Positions 12,307-25,100 of a stretch of 64,000 bases of DNA are shown in pieces. The position numbers were made by a program, and so were the translations under genes. This DNA comes from Linum tenue (lineage: Eukaryota; Streptophyta; Magnoliopsida; Malpighiales; Linaceae). The DNA lies in contig CAMGYJ010000002.1 in NCBI GenBank assembly GCA_946122785.1, forward strand, positions 71,328,724 to 71,392,723. Direction: 5' to 3'. Numbering within the stretch: the stretch's first letter is position 1; every line of letters starts with the position of its first letter. The notes beneath the pieces are model-generated. The model saw nothing but the letters and a program-made list of their open reading frames with translations, did no database searches and was not told where the DNA came from.

Positions 12307-12659
12307 GGGCATGTTTGGAAGTTGGGATTCTCTAAATTGATGTATTTAATCAATGTATGTATTATAATTAGATGTATTGTTTCAATGTATGAATTTGAAA
12401 AATACATTGTTTGGAGATTGAATGATTTTGGTGGTCCCTCAAAGAATAAGAAAGAAAAAGTAAGCTAACAATACCTCAAACACAATCTCTACTAAAAGCT
12501 GAGATTTACAATCATTCATAATGAATGATTCTGGTGGTCCCATCTGCTGTTCAAATACAAGTATTCTGTTTCATTTTAAGACAAAAAAAACTACGAATTC
12601 TTCTGATTACATGTATTGGCCAAATACATCATCCGAAATTCCAACTTCCAAACGACCCC
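12307..12659. mobile_element. MITE, copy 1 of a family also found at 59974-60311
   Basis: The element opens with TGGGCATGTTTGGAAGTTGG and closes with the inverted form CCAACTTCCAAACGACCCCA. A near-identical subterminal pattern (AATTGATGTATTTAATCAAT, then AAATACATTGTTTGGAG) occurs in the second copy 47 kb away. It is about 353 bp and non-coding. I could not settle the target duplication. Confidence 0.75.
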
Positions 12660-13929
12660 ACGTAATCTATAAATTATTTTAGAATTTGGTTAGAAAATTC
12701 CACCATATAAATTCATCAATGAGTTGAGCTTGAAGCAAACTCGTGAACTGAATGATGGGCCAACCTCGAGTGGAACTTGTGATCTCATTAATGAGCCGAT
12801 TATGAGACGAGATTGACTTCAACTCGTTTTATAACGATAAAGCCTGAGTTAGGTCAAAACTCAGCTCAATTTGCCTCCTTCGCAGCTCTTAGTAACATGG
12901 TTCAAATTGATTTCAATTTGGATATGGATCATTGATAGAATAGAATCAAGTCAAAATAGAATAAAACTTAGGAACATGATCGGAAATTGCATTTGGTTTG
13001 TTTGGTCCTGCTAGCTTTTACCCGACCCATTGGTCGGATGAAATAACACGGGGTTTATATGCTACTTCCCTATTACGGCCTTCATCTCTCTATCACTTCC
13101 TTCAATTAGCTCAAAGTTGTGCTGAGATTCTCACACCTATTCTCGTATGAAATTACACAAGGTACAGATCTCAACCTCTAAAAGCGAACGAATTTGAGAT
13201 ACAAAAATCCTTGCAAGGGTGTTTATGCATCATTTAGTAAGGAGCTAATATGGATTGAATGGTGCTCGTAGAACTTGTTTCATGTTTTTGATTTTGTCGT
13301 CATCAATTTCGCCGTCTGTTGGAGCAAGTTATTCTGCATTGTCATTACTCAACTGAATGAACTTCATCATATGTTTTATTGAAATCCAATGTGCTACTAG
13401 ATGAGAGCCAACATTGGTTTGAATTTTGATTGATGATGGGAGATGGAGAAGAAGCGGAAAAGAAAGTCAGAAAAGGGGTTGGAAGGAGAGGTCACGTAAC
13501 CATTTATTTGCCCCACTTAATTTTTCTTTTTTGTTAATGAATATTTTTCCTTCTTTTTGTCTTTTCTTTTTTTATTTAAGTTGATTAGGATAAAATATCA
13601 AAAAATTCAAGTTGTCAAGTTAACACAAAAATACAATGTCAGGTTATTCTGTTAATACTGTCAGCATAGATACGCCGGTGTTGTTAAGTTTAACATATTT
13701 CATGATGGAATGAATATATTTGTAGTAAAAAATAGTCAATTTTTGTAACGAAGGTTGATTTTTTTTTTGTTATGCATTTGTATTTTGACTAAACTACACG
13801 CACAATTCAATATTTAATAATCAAATCAGAGTGAATTGAGTTTCAATTCAGGATTAATTTCATTCTATAAGACATCACTAATTTCAAATACAATAAAGCA
13901 TAAAATATCAAATATGTCTCGAGTGTTTG
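12660..13929. other. AT-rich intergenic region, no gene seen
   Basis: No open frame of interest, long repeat or clear element end is visible. Confidence 0.5.
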
Positions 13930-14490
13930 ATTAAAGAAATTGCAACAAATACTTTGTATTTTAGTTGGTTGTAAACTTATAATGCTCTTCTTCAATTAAG
14001 TGAACTGGGTTCAAATCTAACTAATGCACTCTTTTATATGTAAACAAAAGGGGTACAATAACTAAATGGAGCATCATAGAATCACATCAGATCACGAAAT
14101 TTGAAATGACGACAAATACAATGTAGTCTAGTTGGTTATAATGCTTTTTCTTCATTTGAATGACATGAGTTCAAACCTCCATAATGTGCTTTTTAATATG
14201 TAAACAAACGGGGTACAATTACTAAATGAACATTCCTAGAATCATTCGCAGGCCACAAAACTTGAAATGAGTGTTATAGTTTTCTCATTTAGCTTTAAAG
14301 TTATGGTTTTGTTTAATGAGAGAAATTACCTCAAATATGATGTAGTTTAGTTGGTTAAATGCACTCTCTTCATTTCAGTGAACAAATGAGTACAATTACT
14401 AAATGGACTTTTATTGTAAAAAAATAATGGTAAATGGACTTTTCTACAATCCCACGAAATTCGATGTGAGTGTTGCAATTTCCTCATTCA
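13930..14490 (+). repeat. Three diverged tandem units with tRNA-like A and B boxes (SINE-like)
   Basis: Units start near 13942, 14111 and 14327. Each has a TAGTTGGTT segment resembling a tRNA D-arm/A box, a C/T-rich link and, in the first two, a GGGTTCAAATC or GAGTTCAAACC segment resembling a B box. They end in a shared GTAAACAAA(A/C)GGGGTACAAT(A/T)ACTAAATG block. This suggests a tRNA-derived SINE or a repeat containing one. The tRNA origin is an inference. Confidence 0.5.
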
Positions 14491-14761
14491 GCTATAAATA
14501 TATTTGTTGATGTAGAAAATTCGATCCTCTCCCATTGTAATTTTGATCCATATTTCCTTTATATATTAAAGGTTGTTCATAGATTCAAACCGAAATCAAA
14601 CTATATTCAAAATACAATCCAATTATATTGAAATATCAATACGATGCAATTTCAATTTTGCGTGAAAACGAATTGTTGTCCTCTCCTCAACCTCGAGTCT
14701 CTAAGTAGGGGTGCAACAATTTGGTTTGTATTAGACCTGACCAGACCAAACCAATACTGGG

Positions 14762-15436
14762 ACAGGACACAGTGGCGGAGGCAGCATTTCAAACCACCCC
14801 TGTCCTCTTTTCATAACTTAAATATATAAGTATCTAATAAAAAATTATTTAATAAAAAATAATTATATCCAAATAAATCATTCATAAATTAAAAATAACC
14901 GATTATACTATCATACTTTTCAGAAACAACTACGAAGGAATTTCATATAGTGAAATAAACGCAAAAACATTCGTTGTCTACACTACTATATAAGTTTCTT
15001 TCAATGTATCTTAGTAAACACGTATTAGCAAACTGGTCGCCAAATCGACTTGGAAACTTGTTCTTAATATAACTCAAAGCTGAAAATGCTCTTTTTACAC
15101 TTGCAGTTGTAATTGGTAGATCAAAACTAGTGGGATTGCCGTGTCGCTAGACAATTTCAAGGTTGTTGGGGAAAGATCGAATAGCCATAAGGAGAAAAGA
15201 GACCCGATTAGTTTTTTTATTGCAATTGGAATTTCGTTTATTGTATAATAAATTAATTTTATGTCAATTTTGAACAAGTAATGAGTTGTGTTTTAGTGAC
15301 AAAGTACTCTAATACTACCTATACATGTTGTGTTCCATCACCAATATAAATTTATATGACGTATTTTTGTTCCACCGAAATTTATCCCTGTCCCGGGACA
15401 AGGCCAAAAGGCCCTGCCTCCGCCACTGGCAGGACA
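14762..15436 (-). mobile_element. Deleted hAT DNA transposon with 8-bp target duplication
   Basis: The terminal inverted repeats read CAGTGGCGGAGGCAG (from 14770) and CTGCCTCCGCCACTG (to 15428). The flanking 8 bp are ACAGGACA (14762-14769) and GCAGGACA (15429-15436), one mismatch apart. The interior, about 14960-15130 on the minus strand, reads as the C-terminal hAT dimerisation segment: LPITTASVKRAFSALSYIKN, then SRFGDQFANT, then RYIERNL. The rest of the transposase is missing, so the copy is non-autonomous. Confidence 0.85.
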
Positions 15437-17337
15437 ATACCATACCAATATAATGTGGGTTAGTCCTTGTCTCATGGGACCATAAATGTCATAAATACTT
15501 AAAAAAATAGATCGAACTAACATTTGGACTGGACCAAATCAAACCGAATGCACGATTTTTTTGGTTTTCCATTCTAAAATATCTTTCATTTGATCACGAT
15601 TTTCATATAGTAAAAGATAATAAATTTTAATTCCCATAAGTTATATATATGTCAGCATAATTAGGAATATGGGATTCCTCGGAACTTACGTGACAAAATC
15701 AGAGAAATGGAATACCTTGGAAATAAGGAAATGAGCAGCCTTATTTTAACTATCATCGTTGTGCCCTTGAAAACGGCCGCATGCTAGCTTGCTCCCATAA
15801 AAGACATGGCCACATGCAATGACACAAACAACTTTTTATGTGTTACATTGGGAACAGAATGAAACAAAGCTAATGATTTTAAGAGCAACCTCGTTTGAGT
15901 TTCGCCCAATTCCGGAGAGCACACATATTTAGCTCGATGTTTGATTGTTTGTCTATGGTGTGTGATAATTGTCTCAAAATTTTCATTGTTGTTGTCAAAA
16001 GTTCATATAATCTACCAGTGTAAACCTTAGTGGGTGCGCGTTTCGGAAAGTGGCAGATCCATGTGCTACTTCCATCGAGGCTCGTTAAGGTGTTCTCGAT
16101 AGAATTTAATGGAGATCTTTGTGGAGAATCTGAAAGGCTCAAGCAGGTGAACCCTCAAATTTGGTTCCGCTCCACCATCACAAAGGCGGTGTGTGCGTGG
16201 AAATGTTCCTGAGTAATAAAAAAAATTCATGGTTGTCATTTTAGTGGCCGAATGAGATAATGATGATTGTCACTTCATAGTTCATACAAACTACTCAAAT
16301 TGTGGTGGGTGTTTATGTCGCTTTTTAATTTTGCATTGTGATGTCAGTATGTGATAACGATTATTGTCATTCCATAGTTATGTTAGTAGATTGGGGATGG
16401 GCATCAAGTCGATTCAATCAAAATCGAACTTAACCTAATCAAATTCGAATCACAAATCAATCTCCATTGAACTCGATTGATTTTCAACTGAACAATACCG
16501 ACTGAACTGAATTATAGATTGGTCTGTATTGAACATTTCGAATTGACCGAGTGAGAAGTTTGTGATGTGATGACTTCACCTGGTTCAGCTCCAGCCGAAT
16601 CGAACAAGCAACATAAAGCATATGACGGTGTTTTCCTTTCAACAAACGACAAACATTCAATTGAGATATGCCCTCCTCATTCTCATATCAGGGGAGGTTT
16701 CCTTCTCGATCTATATCTTGACTCTTGAGGTTTTATGATACAAGTATGTTTTCTCTCCTAGCACAAATTATCAAATTTCAATGTAACCAAAGTTTAAGTA
16801 ATAAGTTGGAAACATATACAATTGTAGAGATCGAACATTTAACGATCATCATATAAAATAAACAACTGTAAAAAAGTACTTGAAGCATAAAAATTGCTAG
16901 GTGGCAAAGAAATTAGAGTTAAAAGGTGATACATATGAGTTACTATAATCCCAAAGGCGAAGTTATGGAACTTAAATTGTTTTATTTTGTAATTTCAAAT
17001 GGAGGATGGAGCAACAAATTAGATAAATATAATCAAGTGTATATTATTTATCATATATGCATCAAATTCACGATATATATGAATACGACCGAAAGTATGA
17101 GTTACTTCAGCGCCATCGCGCATAGTATTCGCAAAAATTGTCTCGACGCATTTTCACTAACCCTTCTTACTCTCGAAAGCATCTAAATCGTCGGTTCCTC
17201 ACACATGTCTACTATTATCCTTCTGAATATTCCTCATATATCTACATTATACATGGTCAATGAGTGTATTCTCCTCATTGACGGGATCTTGAATGATCAG
17301 AATCGGACACTTTTATTGCCCTACAATTATAATCCCT
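15437..17337. other. AT-rich intergenic region, no gene seen
   Basis: Short open frames at 15879-16142 (-), 16030-16212 (+) and 16926-17186 (+) show no recognisable domain and I do not accept them as genes. No clear element termini were found. Confidence 0.5.
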
Positions 17338-18672
17338 AAATATTTTGGCAAAATACACTTTCATAGTCAAATCTATTCGCGTTGTGACAAATATAGCCAG
17401 TTTTTGAAAAATACACTCGTATAGCCATTCCGTCCAAAACTTTAACGGGAATTTGACGACTGCTGACTGGACTAATGGACGCTTGCAACGTGGACGCTGT
17501 TAATCTACGTGGCAGGACAGATGTAAATTGTAGATTATTTTATTATTAAAAAAAAGTAAAACCCTAAATCTAACTTTACCAATTAATCGAGTTTCCTTTT
17601 ACCATTCACGCGATTTACCCTTCCTCTTCTCTCGTCAAACACAGCTCCCCCATCTCTCCCGATCGACGAATCGATTGAAGACCACACCCCGACGACGGCG
17701 CAAACCCTAATCCGTCGTCTCAGCCGGGCAATCGTCGCTATCATCCTTCGTCGCACCCGTCGGTTGATTCCAGAAAAGCGAGGCGAGGTCGGCGAACCCA
17801 GAATCGCGAGGCCTCCGATGGGGATCGAGTCGTCGGAGAGGAGCTTCCCGTTGGCGGTGAAGTAGAAAGCGTCGGGGTTTCCATGGTCGGGGATCAGAGA
17901 GACCTTCAGAGAGCGGAGGATTTGGGGCTGGGATGGATCGAAGGTTAGGGTTTGGAGGCGGCGAGAATTCGGGGTTCTGAGGAGAACCTGACGCGAATTG
18001 GGATGCATATTTTGGGGGGAAATTTCTAGGGTTTAGGATGACAAAGATTGAGGAGAGAATTCATAAATCGTATTTGTGGTTTGGGAGATTCTCCCAAATC
18101 TCAATGCTGGTTCTTGGTTGATTCAAAATTGGGGTTTATGAACTTGTCTCTGCTTTGATGTGTGAATGGCTAGAAGAAGATGATTTCCTCTGTTTCTGGC
18201 GCGAGGAAGAAGATGAAGGGGAAGATGATTTCCCCTGATTTCTCCTCCAACCCAATGACAAACAGAGGATGAAGCCGACAACGACGAGATCTGCGGCTCA
18301 GGGAAGAAGAAAAGAAAGAATTGGGAGAAAAATTAGATCCGAATCTCTGCTCTCTCCGGGAAGGGGAAAGGAGAATTGAGAGAAAAAAATTAAATGATTT
18401 TTCATTTTGATTAGAATAGTGGTGAAAAAATAATTAAGAAAATTATTTAAAATAATAATTTAAACTGAGGTGGCTGACACATGGCATACATTTGATGATG
18501 TGTACATCCACATCATTGAAGAGTTAACGGTGTTAAAGTTTATAACGGAAATGGCTAAAGTTGTCAAGCAAGTTTTCAAAAGTGGCTATACGAGTGTATT
18601 TTTCAAAAACTTGCTATATTTGTCACAACGCGAATAGATTTGGCTATGAAAGTGTATTTTGCCAAATATTTT
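17338..18672. mobile_element. Mutator-like element (MULE) with perfect 9-bp target duplication
   Basis: AAATATTTT flanks the element at 17338-17346 and 18664-18672. The element proper, 17347-18663, begins GGCAAAATACACTTTCATAG and ends with the same sequence inverted. The inverted repeats run about 100 bp and contain CGCGTTGTGACAAATATAGC. No transposase is present. The interior carries a host-type gene fragment with a 5'-leader-like flank, so it is a candidate Pack-MULE. Confidence 0.9.
17583..18008 (-). pseudogene. Captured gene fragment in MULE, possibly the ubiquitin-like N-terminus of plant RTF2
   Basis: The 141-aa frame begins MHPNSRQVLLRTPNSRRLQT, continues with LTFDPSQPQILRSLKVSLIP and FYFTANGKLLSDDSIPIGGL, and then loses similarity to anything I know and becomes Arg-rich. 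The first 70 residues look like a beta-grasp (ubiquitin-like) module. They recall the N-terminal extension of plant RTF2 proteins (replication termination factor 2), but this is from memory. The AT-rich inverted repeats of the MULE bracket this GC-richer segment. It is probably a truncated capture without function. Confidence 0.45.
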
Positions 18673-19175
18673 TGTATAAAAAGATTGTCATCCATGGATG
18701 ATACTGTACAATGTAAAAGATAGAGGGACCAATCCGTTATATGTGTAATCATATAAGATCAAGTTTTTCGGAAAAATCTTGTTATTCACAACGGAGAAGA
18801 AGTGAGTTGGGTTTTGTTTGGGTTGCCAACTAGTAAATCAGGCGGAGTATTCAATCCCCCAACTCTCCCCCTTCCTCGTTTCTATCGACCCCCTACTTCT
18901 CTTCTTCAGCTTCGTTCTCGCCATTATTAAACCACCCACAAGCTCCTTCCCCCCATTCCGCTTCATCTTTCTCTTTGACTCCTCACATAAGCGTTGTCTG
19001 TTCTTTGGAACAGAAGTTCGCATTCCAGCTGAGCATCTCGACTCGTCTCCATCCTCGGGTAACTAACTTTGCGATCTGTTTCTCCGTTTGAACTTTTTCC
19101 GTTTAGCTCTCTATCCAGCTGGGTTTTTGAAATTTGGATTTGGGTTGTGTTCAGTTTCTCCGCTTACTGTCCGAG
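18673..19175 (+). other. Promoter and 5' UTR of the biotin carboxylase gene, with a probable UTR intron
   Basis: The region becomes pyrimidine-rich from about 18840. A plausible 5' UTR intron runs from 19059 (CTCGG then GTAACT) to 19154 (GTGTTCAG). Exon sequence resumes with TTTCTCCGCTTACTG, 21 bp upstream of the ATG at 19176. Confidence 0.5.
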
Positions 19176-22100
19176 ATGGAGGCCACATTGCCTGCCTGCA
19201 AATCTGTTACCTCTGCTACCTCCGTTCCTGTAAGTTCGTGGGCTTTTTTTAATTATAGACATTGAAATCTGTTGTTTCTCCTATTAATTTGGACGGTAGT
19301 TCTGAATTAAGCTAAAAACTGCTTTCTAAGACTTCTCTTGAGCTTGGAATGCCTTGGCGTTTCGCCTCTTTTGGATTATCTAAGTGTCACTGCCTGCCTT
19401 GAACTTTAGCATTTCACTGGAGGATGCTGGATGAAATGAGTGCTCAGTGAGCGCTTGACTTCTTGTGTCTCATCCGTGAGAGGAATTGGCAGTTTATATC
19501 TTGAGGTCTAAAAACACCAATTGTTACAGTTATAGAAAACTTGTGCCGTGTTATGTGTGGATCATTTTTTCTTTTGATGTTTGTTTATCTGTTTTGTTGC
19601 TACAGAACATTCTCATCTTTTTTTAAATATTGACTTTATTTTATGAAGTTAACGCTCTCAACCTGCACTCATAAATGTTTTAGCGCAAAAAAGACTACTT
19701 TTGTATACGAACAATTTCACTCTGAATGCATAAGCCATCTCCTCATTCAAACGTCAGGAATTTTCATTGATCCTTTCCTTTATGATGGAAATAGTTGATT
19801 CATGAGTCAGAACTTCAAAATTAAGAACCTAGCGACATCTGTTATTAGTTTCTGTTTACCGATGCAAAATTGATACTCCAAACATAATGTTCTGAAACGC
19901 TTTGGTTGATGCCAGGGTGTATTCGCAAGATCAAACCCAGGAATAAGAAGTTCACAATGTAGCTTTTTGGTGGGGACTAAGGTTAACTTCCCTAGGCAAA
20001 GAGCTTGTGCTGCTAAGGTTGGTCATAAAACTAAGAAGAGCGGTGGAGCTCTTGGTGCTACTTGCCGTGCTGAAAAGATTCTGATTGCAAACAGAGGAGA
20101 AATTGCTGTTCGTGTGATTCGAACTGCTCATGAATTAGGAATTCCATGTGTTGCTGTTTACTCAACCATTGACAAGGATGCCCTTCATGTGAAATTGGCT
20201 GATGAATCCGTTTGCATAGGTGAAGCACCAAGCAATCAGTCGTAAGCGTCACAATTTCCTTTGTTTTGATTCTCATTTTCACTATGGTTCTTAGTCATGT
20301 GTTGTTTGTAGTCTTTTAGCATCAGTTATAATTGGTGCTAGAAAACTACATATGAAAGCAGTGCAGAACATGTGCGTGGTACCTAGGGGCCAGTTACTCG
20401 TTTTGAATTTATTCAACAGATGTTCTCGGTTAGGTTTTAAACCTTATCATCCCAGGTCATGATCTGCTATTAATATCAGCTGTACACTCTATGACATGAC
20501 TTTTTACTACTCTTAAAATTCATTGTTGAAGATCCGAACAGTGAGTTCTTTACAATACCAGGATTGAGAAGTGACACTTAATTGTAAAAGATTTTCATTT
20601 AACAGGATCAATGCATTGAACATTTATGTGATAGAAGAATTGAAGAGCAAATTTCTTTTTCAACAGGTACCTGGTGATACCAAATGTCTTGTCTGCTGCA
20701 ATCAGCCGTGGATGCACCATGCTTCATCCTGGATATGGGTTCCTTGCTGAGAATGCCACATTTGTTGAAATGTGTAGAGAACATGGAATAAATTTTATTG
20801 GCCCAAATGTTAGTGGATGACCACAAACCTAAACTCGAGTGTTTTTCTGTGCCTTTATTATGTACCTGATTCCTGTGTGTCCTCTTGACCTGTTCCTTAT
20901 AAATCTGTTAAATAACTAAATTTGGATTTCACTTGAACTGTTTACAATGCATGAAATGAAGCTAAAAGACACTGATGTTCAGAAAACTGAATTGTAAGTG
21001 GAGACACGTTCATATACACTCTTCTTCACAAATTGTAACCTTTTCCCGTTTTGCTTAACAGCCTGATAGCATCAAAACTATGGGTGACAAATCAACGGCC
21101 AGAGAAACAATGAAGAATGCAGGTGTTCCAACTGTCCCAGGAAGTGATGGGTTGTTGCAGGTAACTTCTTCGACCCATATGGCATGTTATTCAATACCTG
21201 AGAAGCTAGTGCATGGTATAATCAGTTGTGCTTCTTTAACTTTCCGCAATTGCCTTCGACTGCAGACTACAGAGGAAGCAATTCGACTGGCTGGAGAGAT
21301 TGGTTATCCTGTGATGATCAAGGTTAGATAAGTTTCCTTCGTCGCTCATTTGTTCAATTATCATAATTCAATGCATCCAAAAATGGTTAGAATATGGGAA
21401 CTGTAGTATGTATAAATATGGCATCCTGCTTCTTGCCTAAGTACTCAGGCAAAGGCTTTTGTTAGGTTTTTTGGTAATTTCAGCTTATATTTTGGTTTCT
21501 CATCTGTCTTTCTACATGAATTTGATGTTTCTTTTGGAACAAAAAATTATCAACTTTATTCTTTTCATCTCAATAACCTGAATCTGCTTAGATTTCCCAG
21601 TGATTTCCACTAATCCACTTGACAGTAGTCATTATTTGCTGCTTTAGAATCTAGTCAATTTTGTGACTTTCATCCAGTTAGCAAGTGGAACAGTTTTTTG
21701 GTTGGCTTCAGAAGTAATTTTTGTCTGACATTGCATTCATCTACACTTTAGGCAACGGCAGGTGGTGGTGGGCGTGGAATGCGCCTTGCTAAAGAACCTG
21801 AAGAATTTGTGAAGTTGCTACAGGTATTTTAAGTTCGGGAATGTCCCATCTAGCCTTCACTGTTCTTGTTCATTTCTACTCTGTTAAATCATAAACTGTA
21901 AGATGCACAAAATCTGGAAATCGTATGTTTTCCTGTTAAACTAAGAATTTCTGGGACAGTGGCTTGGAGACAACAGTTTCAATGAGAATATGGCAAGACA
22001 GATTTTCTCCTGTACAGTTCTACCCAGAAGCAAAACTCGTTCTTGTAACATGCTAACTTAGTTAGGGCTTCATAAGCTTTTCTTCTGTAAGTGAGATAGG

Positions 22101-25100
22101 GTCCCATAAGTTGTGCTAATGGTATTTGGTTCTATTTCTTTTCTCAAAAACAGCAAGCCAAGAGTGAAGCTGCTGCTGCATTTGGAAATGATGGAGTTTA
22201 TTTGGAAAAATACATTCAAAATCCAAGGCATATCGAGTTCCAGGTATTTGTTGCTTTTACAAGAAACCTTTCAGTGCTGGTTTTGCGATACTATCATGGA
22301 TACATCATACCTGCTAAAATCGAACATGAAAACCTTGGTTTACTGTCTCCACTTGCCTAGAATGTAGTCTGTAACCAGTATCCATAAAAGAGAAATGCAT
22401 GCGTGTAGGAATAGCCAATGATAAAACAGTGCAATGAACATTGGAATCCATTTATCCACTACCCACTTAATCAAGGGTGGTGGGAAATGGTTCTGATGTT
22501 GCTTGCTAAAATATCATGTATCTGTTGACAATCATTATTCATTAGAAGCCAAACAAGAATGCTCACTTTACTGATCCCCATATTTGGTAATAGAAAGACC
22601 ATGCTTTGCTATTCTAAGCATTTGGTTTGTATCCTCAGGTCCTTGCAGATAAGTATGGAAATGTCGTCCACTTCGGGGAGCGAGACTGTAGTATCCAGGT
22701 ATATTTTTCTTTATTCTTCTTAGACAAGTACTTGTTTAATCATATTACAATCCTAATCAGTTTAGTTACTCTGATGAATTTAACCATGGTGAACTCTCGC
22801 TTCTTGTTCCACTTCACGTACCTAGATGCAAGTATTAAGGACAAAAGGGGCTTAAAAATAACACAGCCCCTGGTCAATTATCTTCTTCAAACTTCTGTAG
22901 TCAAACTAATTCCAATTCTGTCTTGTTCGGTTTCTGTGATTAGGACAATGGTTTTCATGTCACATACTTGTCAAATATGCATGGTATACGCTGTCCCTAA
23001 ATTTGAAAATGCACCATTCTAGCAGTAGTCATCCTGGGCAATTTGTTGCAAGTATTGTATGGGTTTAATTTTCTACGCTAGTGCTCCCTTGATGATCTCT
23101 TGCAATTGCATGGTAGTCCTTCCTGCATGTGGCTAGTTGCCTAGTTACCATGTCATCTAAAAATTAGAGTCTGAAGGCACCACCTTTTCAGCTCTACTAC
23201 TTCTTCTACATGTAGTTATTATAAAAGATTGATCTGTTAGATCATTTGTGGTTGTTACACAATCATCTAGCATCAACTATATTAGTTTCTGAATAACTTA
23301 TTGGCAAATGTAAATTTACACTATTCAAAATCTTCCAGGTCTCAATGTTGATTTTCTCGTCCCTTTATGTCACTGGGTAGTGCTCTTGGCGCCAAAAAGT
23401 ATACATGTGACAAATTCTCTTGCATGTGCTTTCTCCTGCAGAGACGTAACCAGAAGCTTCTTGAAGAAGCTCCCTCTCCTGCACTGACCCCAGAGTTAAG
23501 GAAAGCCATGGGTGACGCAGCAGTTGCAGCTGCAGCATCCATAGGATACATTGGTGTAGGAACAGTTGAGTTCCTTTTGGATGAGAGGGGTTCCTTTTAC
23601 TTCATGGAAATGAACACTCGTATCCAGGTCAGAATAGCTCATTAATATGACAAGAAGCTAAGGTCTTCTGTATCTACTCCTATTCAGTTGAACTGTGGAA
23701 TGTGCCCAACATAATTTCTTCTTGGAAAAATGCAGGTTGAGCATCCTGTAACTGAAATGATTTCATCTGTGGACTTGATTGAAGAACAAATCAGGGTAGC
23801 TATGGGAGAGAAACTTCGTTACAAACAGGTATTAAAACAAACAGCAGTTGTCTCAACAAACTTTTACTGGACTATATAATAACCAAGTGGTGCATTTCTT
23901 GCTGTTTCTGTCCTACAGGAGGATATTGTGCTAAGAGGACATTCGATTGAGTGCCGGATTAATGCAGAGGATGCATTTAAGGGATTCAGGCCAGGACCAG
24001 GTATCTTGGACTGTCTTTTACGCTATCATCTTTCATTGTTTAAATAGCTATTTCTAGATGAATTATTGTTATTTAAAATCTCAACTTTTAAAATTTCACA
24101 GCCAAGTATAAAAACTGCTGATTTCTTAGTCATTATACTTTTTGGGTGTTCTCTACAATTCAGTTTGTTGTGTTAGCTGATGTGTTCTAGGTTATTTCTA
24201 TTCACATCTTTTAATCTCGCTGGGGCAGTCTACTTCCTGATTTCTGGAAGGTGTTTAGTTCGTGGGTACTCTTAAATTTCATTTTTCTCTATTCAGTGTG
24301 TATTGCACAGCATATACCTCCGGCTGTGTTTGTGTGGGAAATTTGTGTGCTTCTTTCTTTTCTTCATTGCTTTGATTATCCCTATAGAAAACTAAAAATT
24401 AAAGAAATGGAGTACTTTTCTGAATACCTCTCGCCATTCTCTTGTTCGTCAGGAAGAATAACTGCGTATTTGCCATCTGGAGGGCCTTTTGTTAGAATGG
24501 ACAGTCATATCTATCCGGATTATGTTGTTCCTCCAAGCTATGATTCCCTCCTTGGAAAGGTATGTTTTTCTTAATCTTTTGGTTCTATTTGCAACAATCT
24601 CATGTTAGCTATTTATAGCAGCATCCACTGCTGCACTTGTGGCAATGGCAACACATAGACGTTCTAGAACTTAGAAGTGTGAAACTGGTCAACATCTGCA
24701 TTTGTGCAACTCTGATTGTTTGCCTAATTGTTTTTGGTACCTTTGAAATTGTGATTTTGGAATAGTAGTTCTGGTTGTCTGTATTGACGATTTTGTGGGT
24801 TGGGGTTTAGCATTTCTGGACAAATTAGTTTTACAAGTCAAAGTGTTTCATACACATCTTTTCCTGAAATAGTTGGTCTAAGAATTCGTCTTTCCATCTT
24901 AATGTTTAGCTTTCAGTTTCACATTGGCACCATAAAAGCAATTCACTGAGATAGACAGCTGGGGAAGGAAAATGGAAGGCATGTTCTAATATGGGATGTC
25001 CTTTTTTAAACCCCTCGAGTTATCATGATGCTGAGTTAGTATCTTTATAAGATTGTTAGGTCCCAATCCTTATAGCATCCCTTTGTAGAAAAACCCTACT

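Noticed and set aside
14005..14180. Possible tRNA genes near GTTCAAATC and GTTCAAACC
   Set aside because: No acceptor stem or cloverleaf can be paired around them; they fit better as SINE-type boxes.
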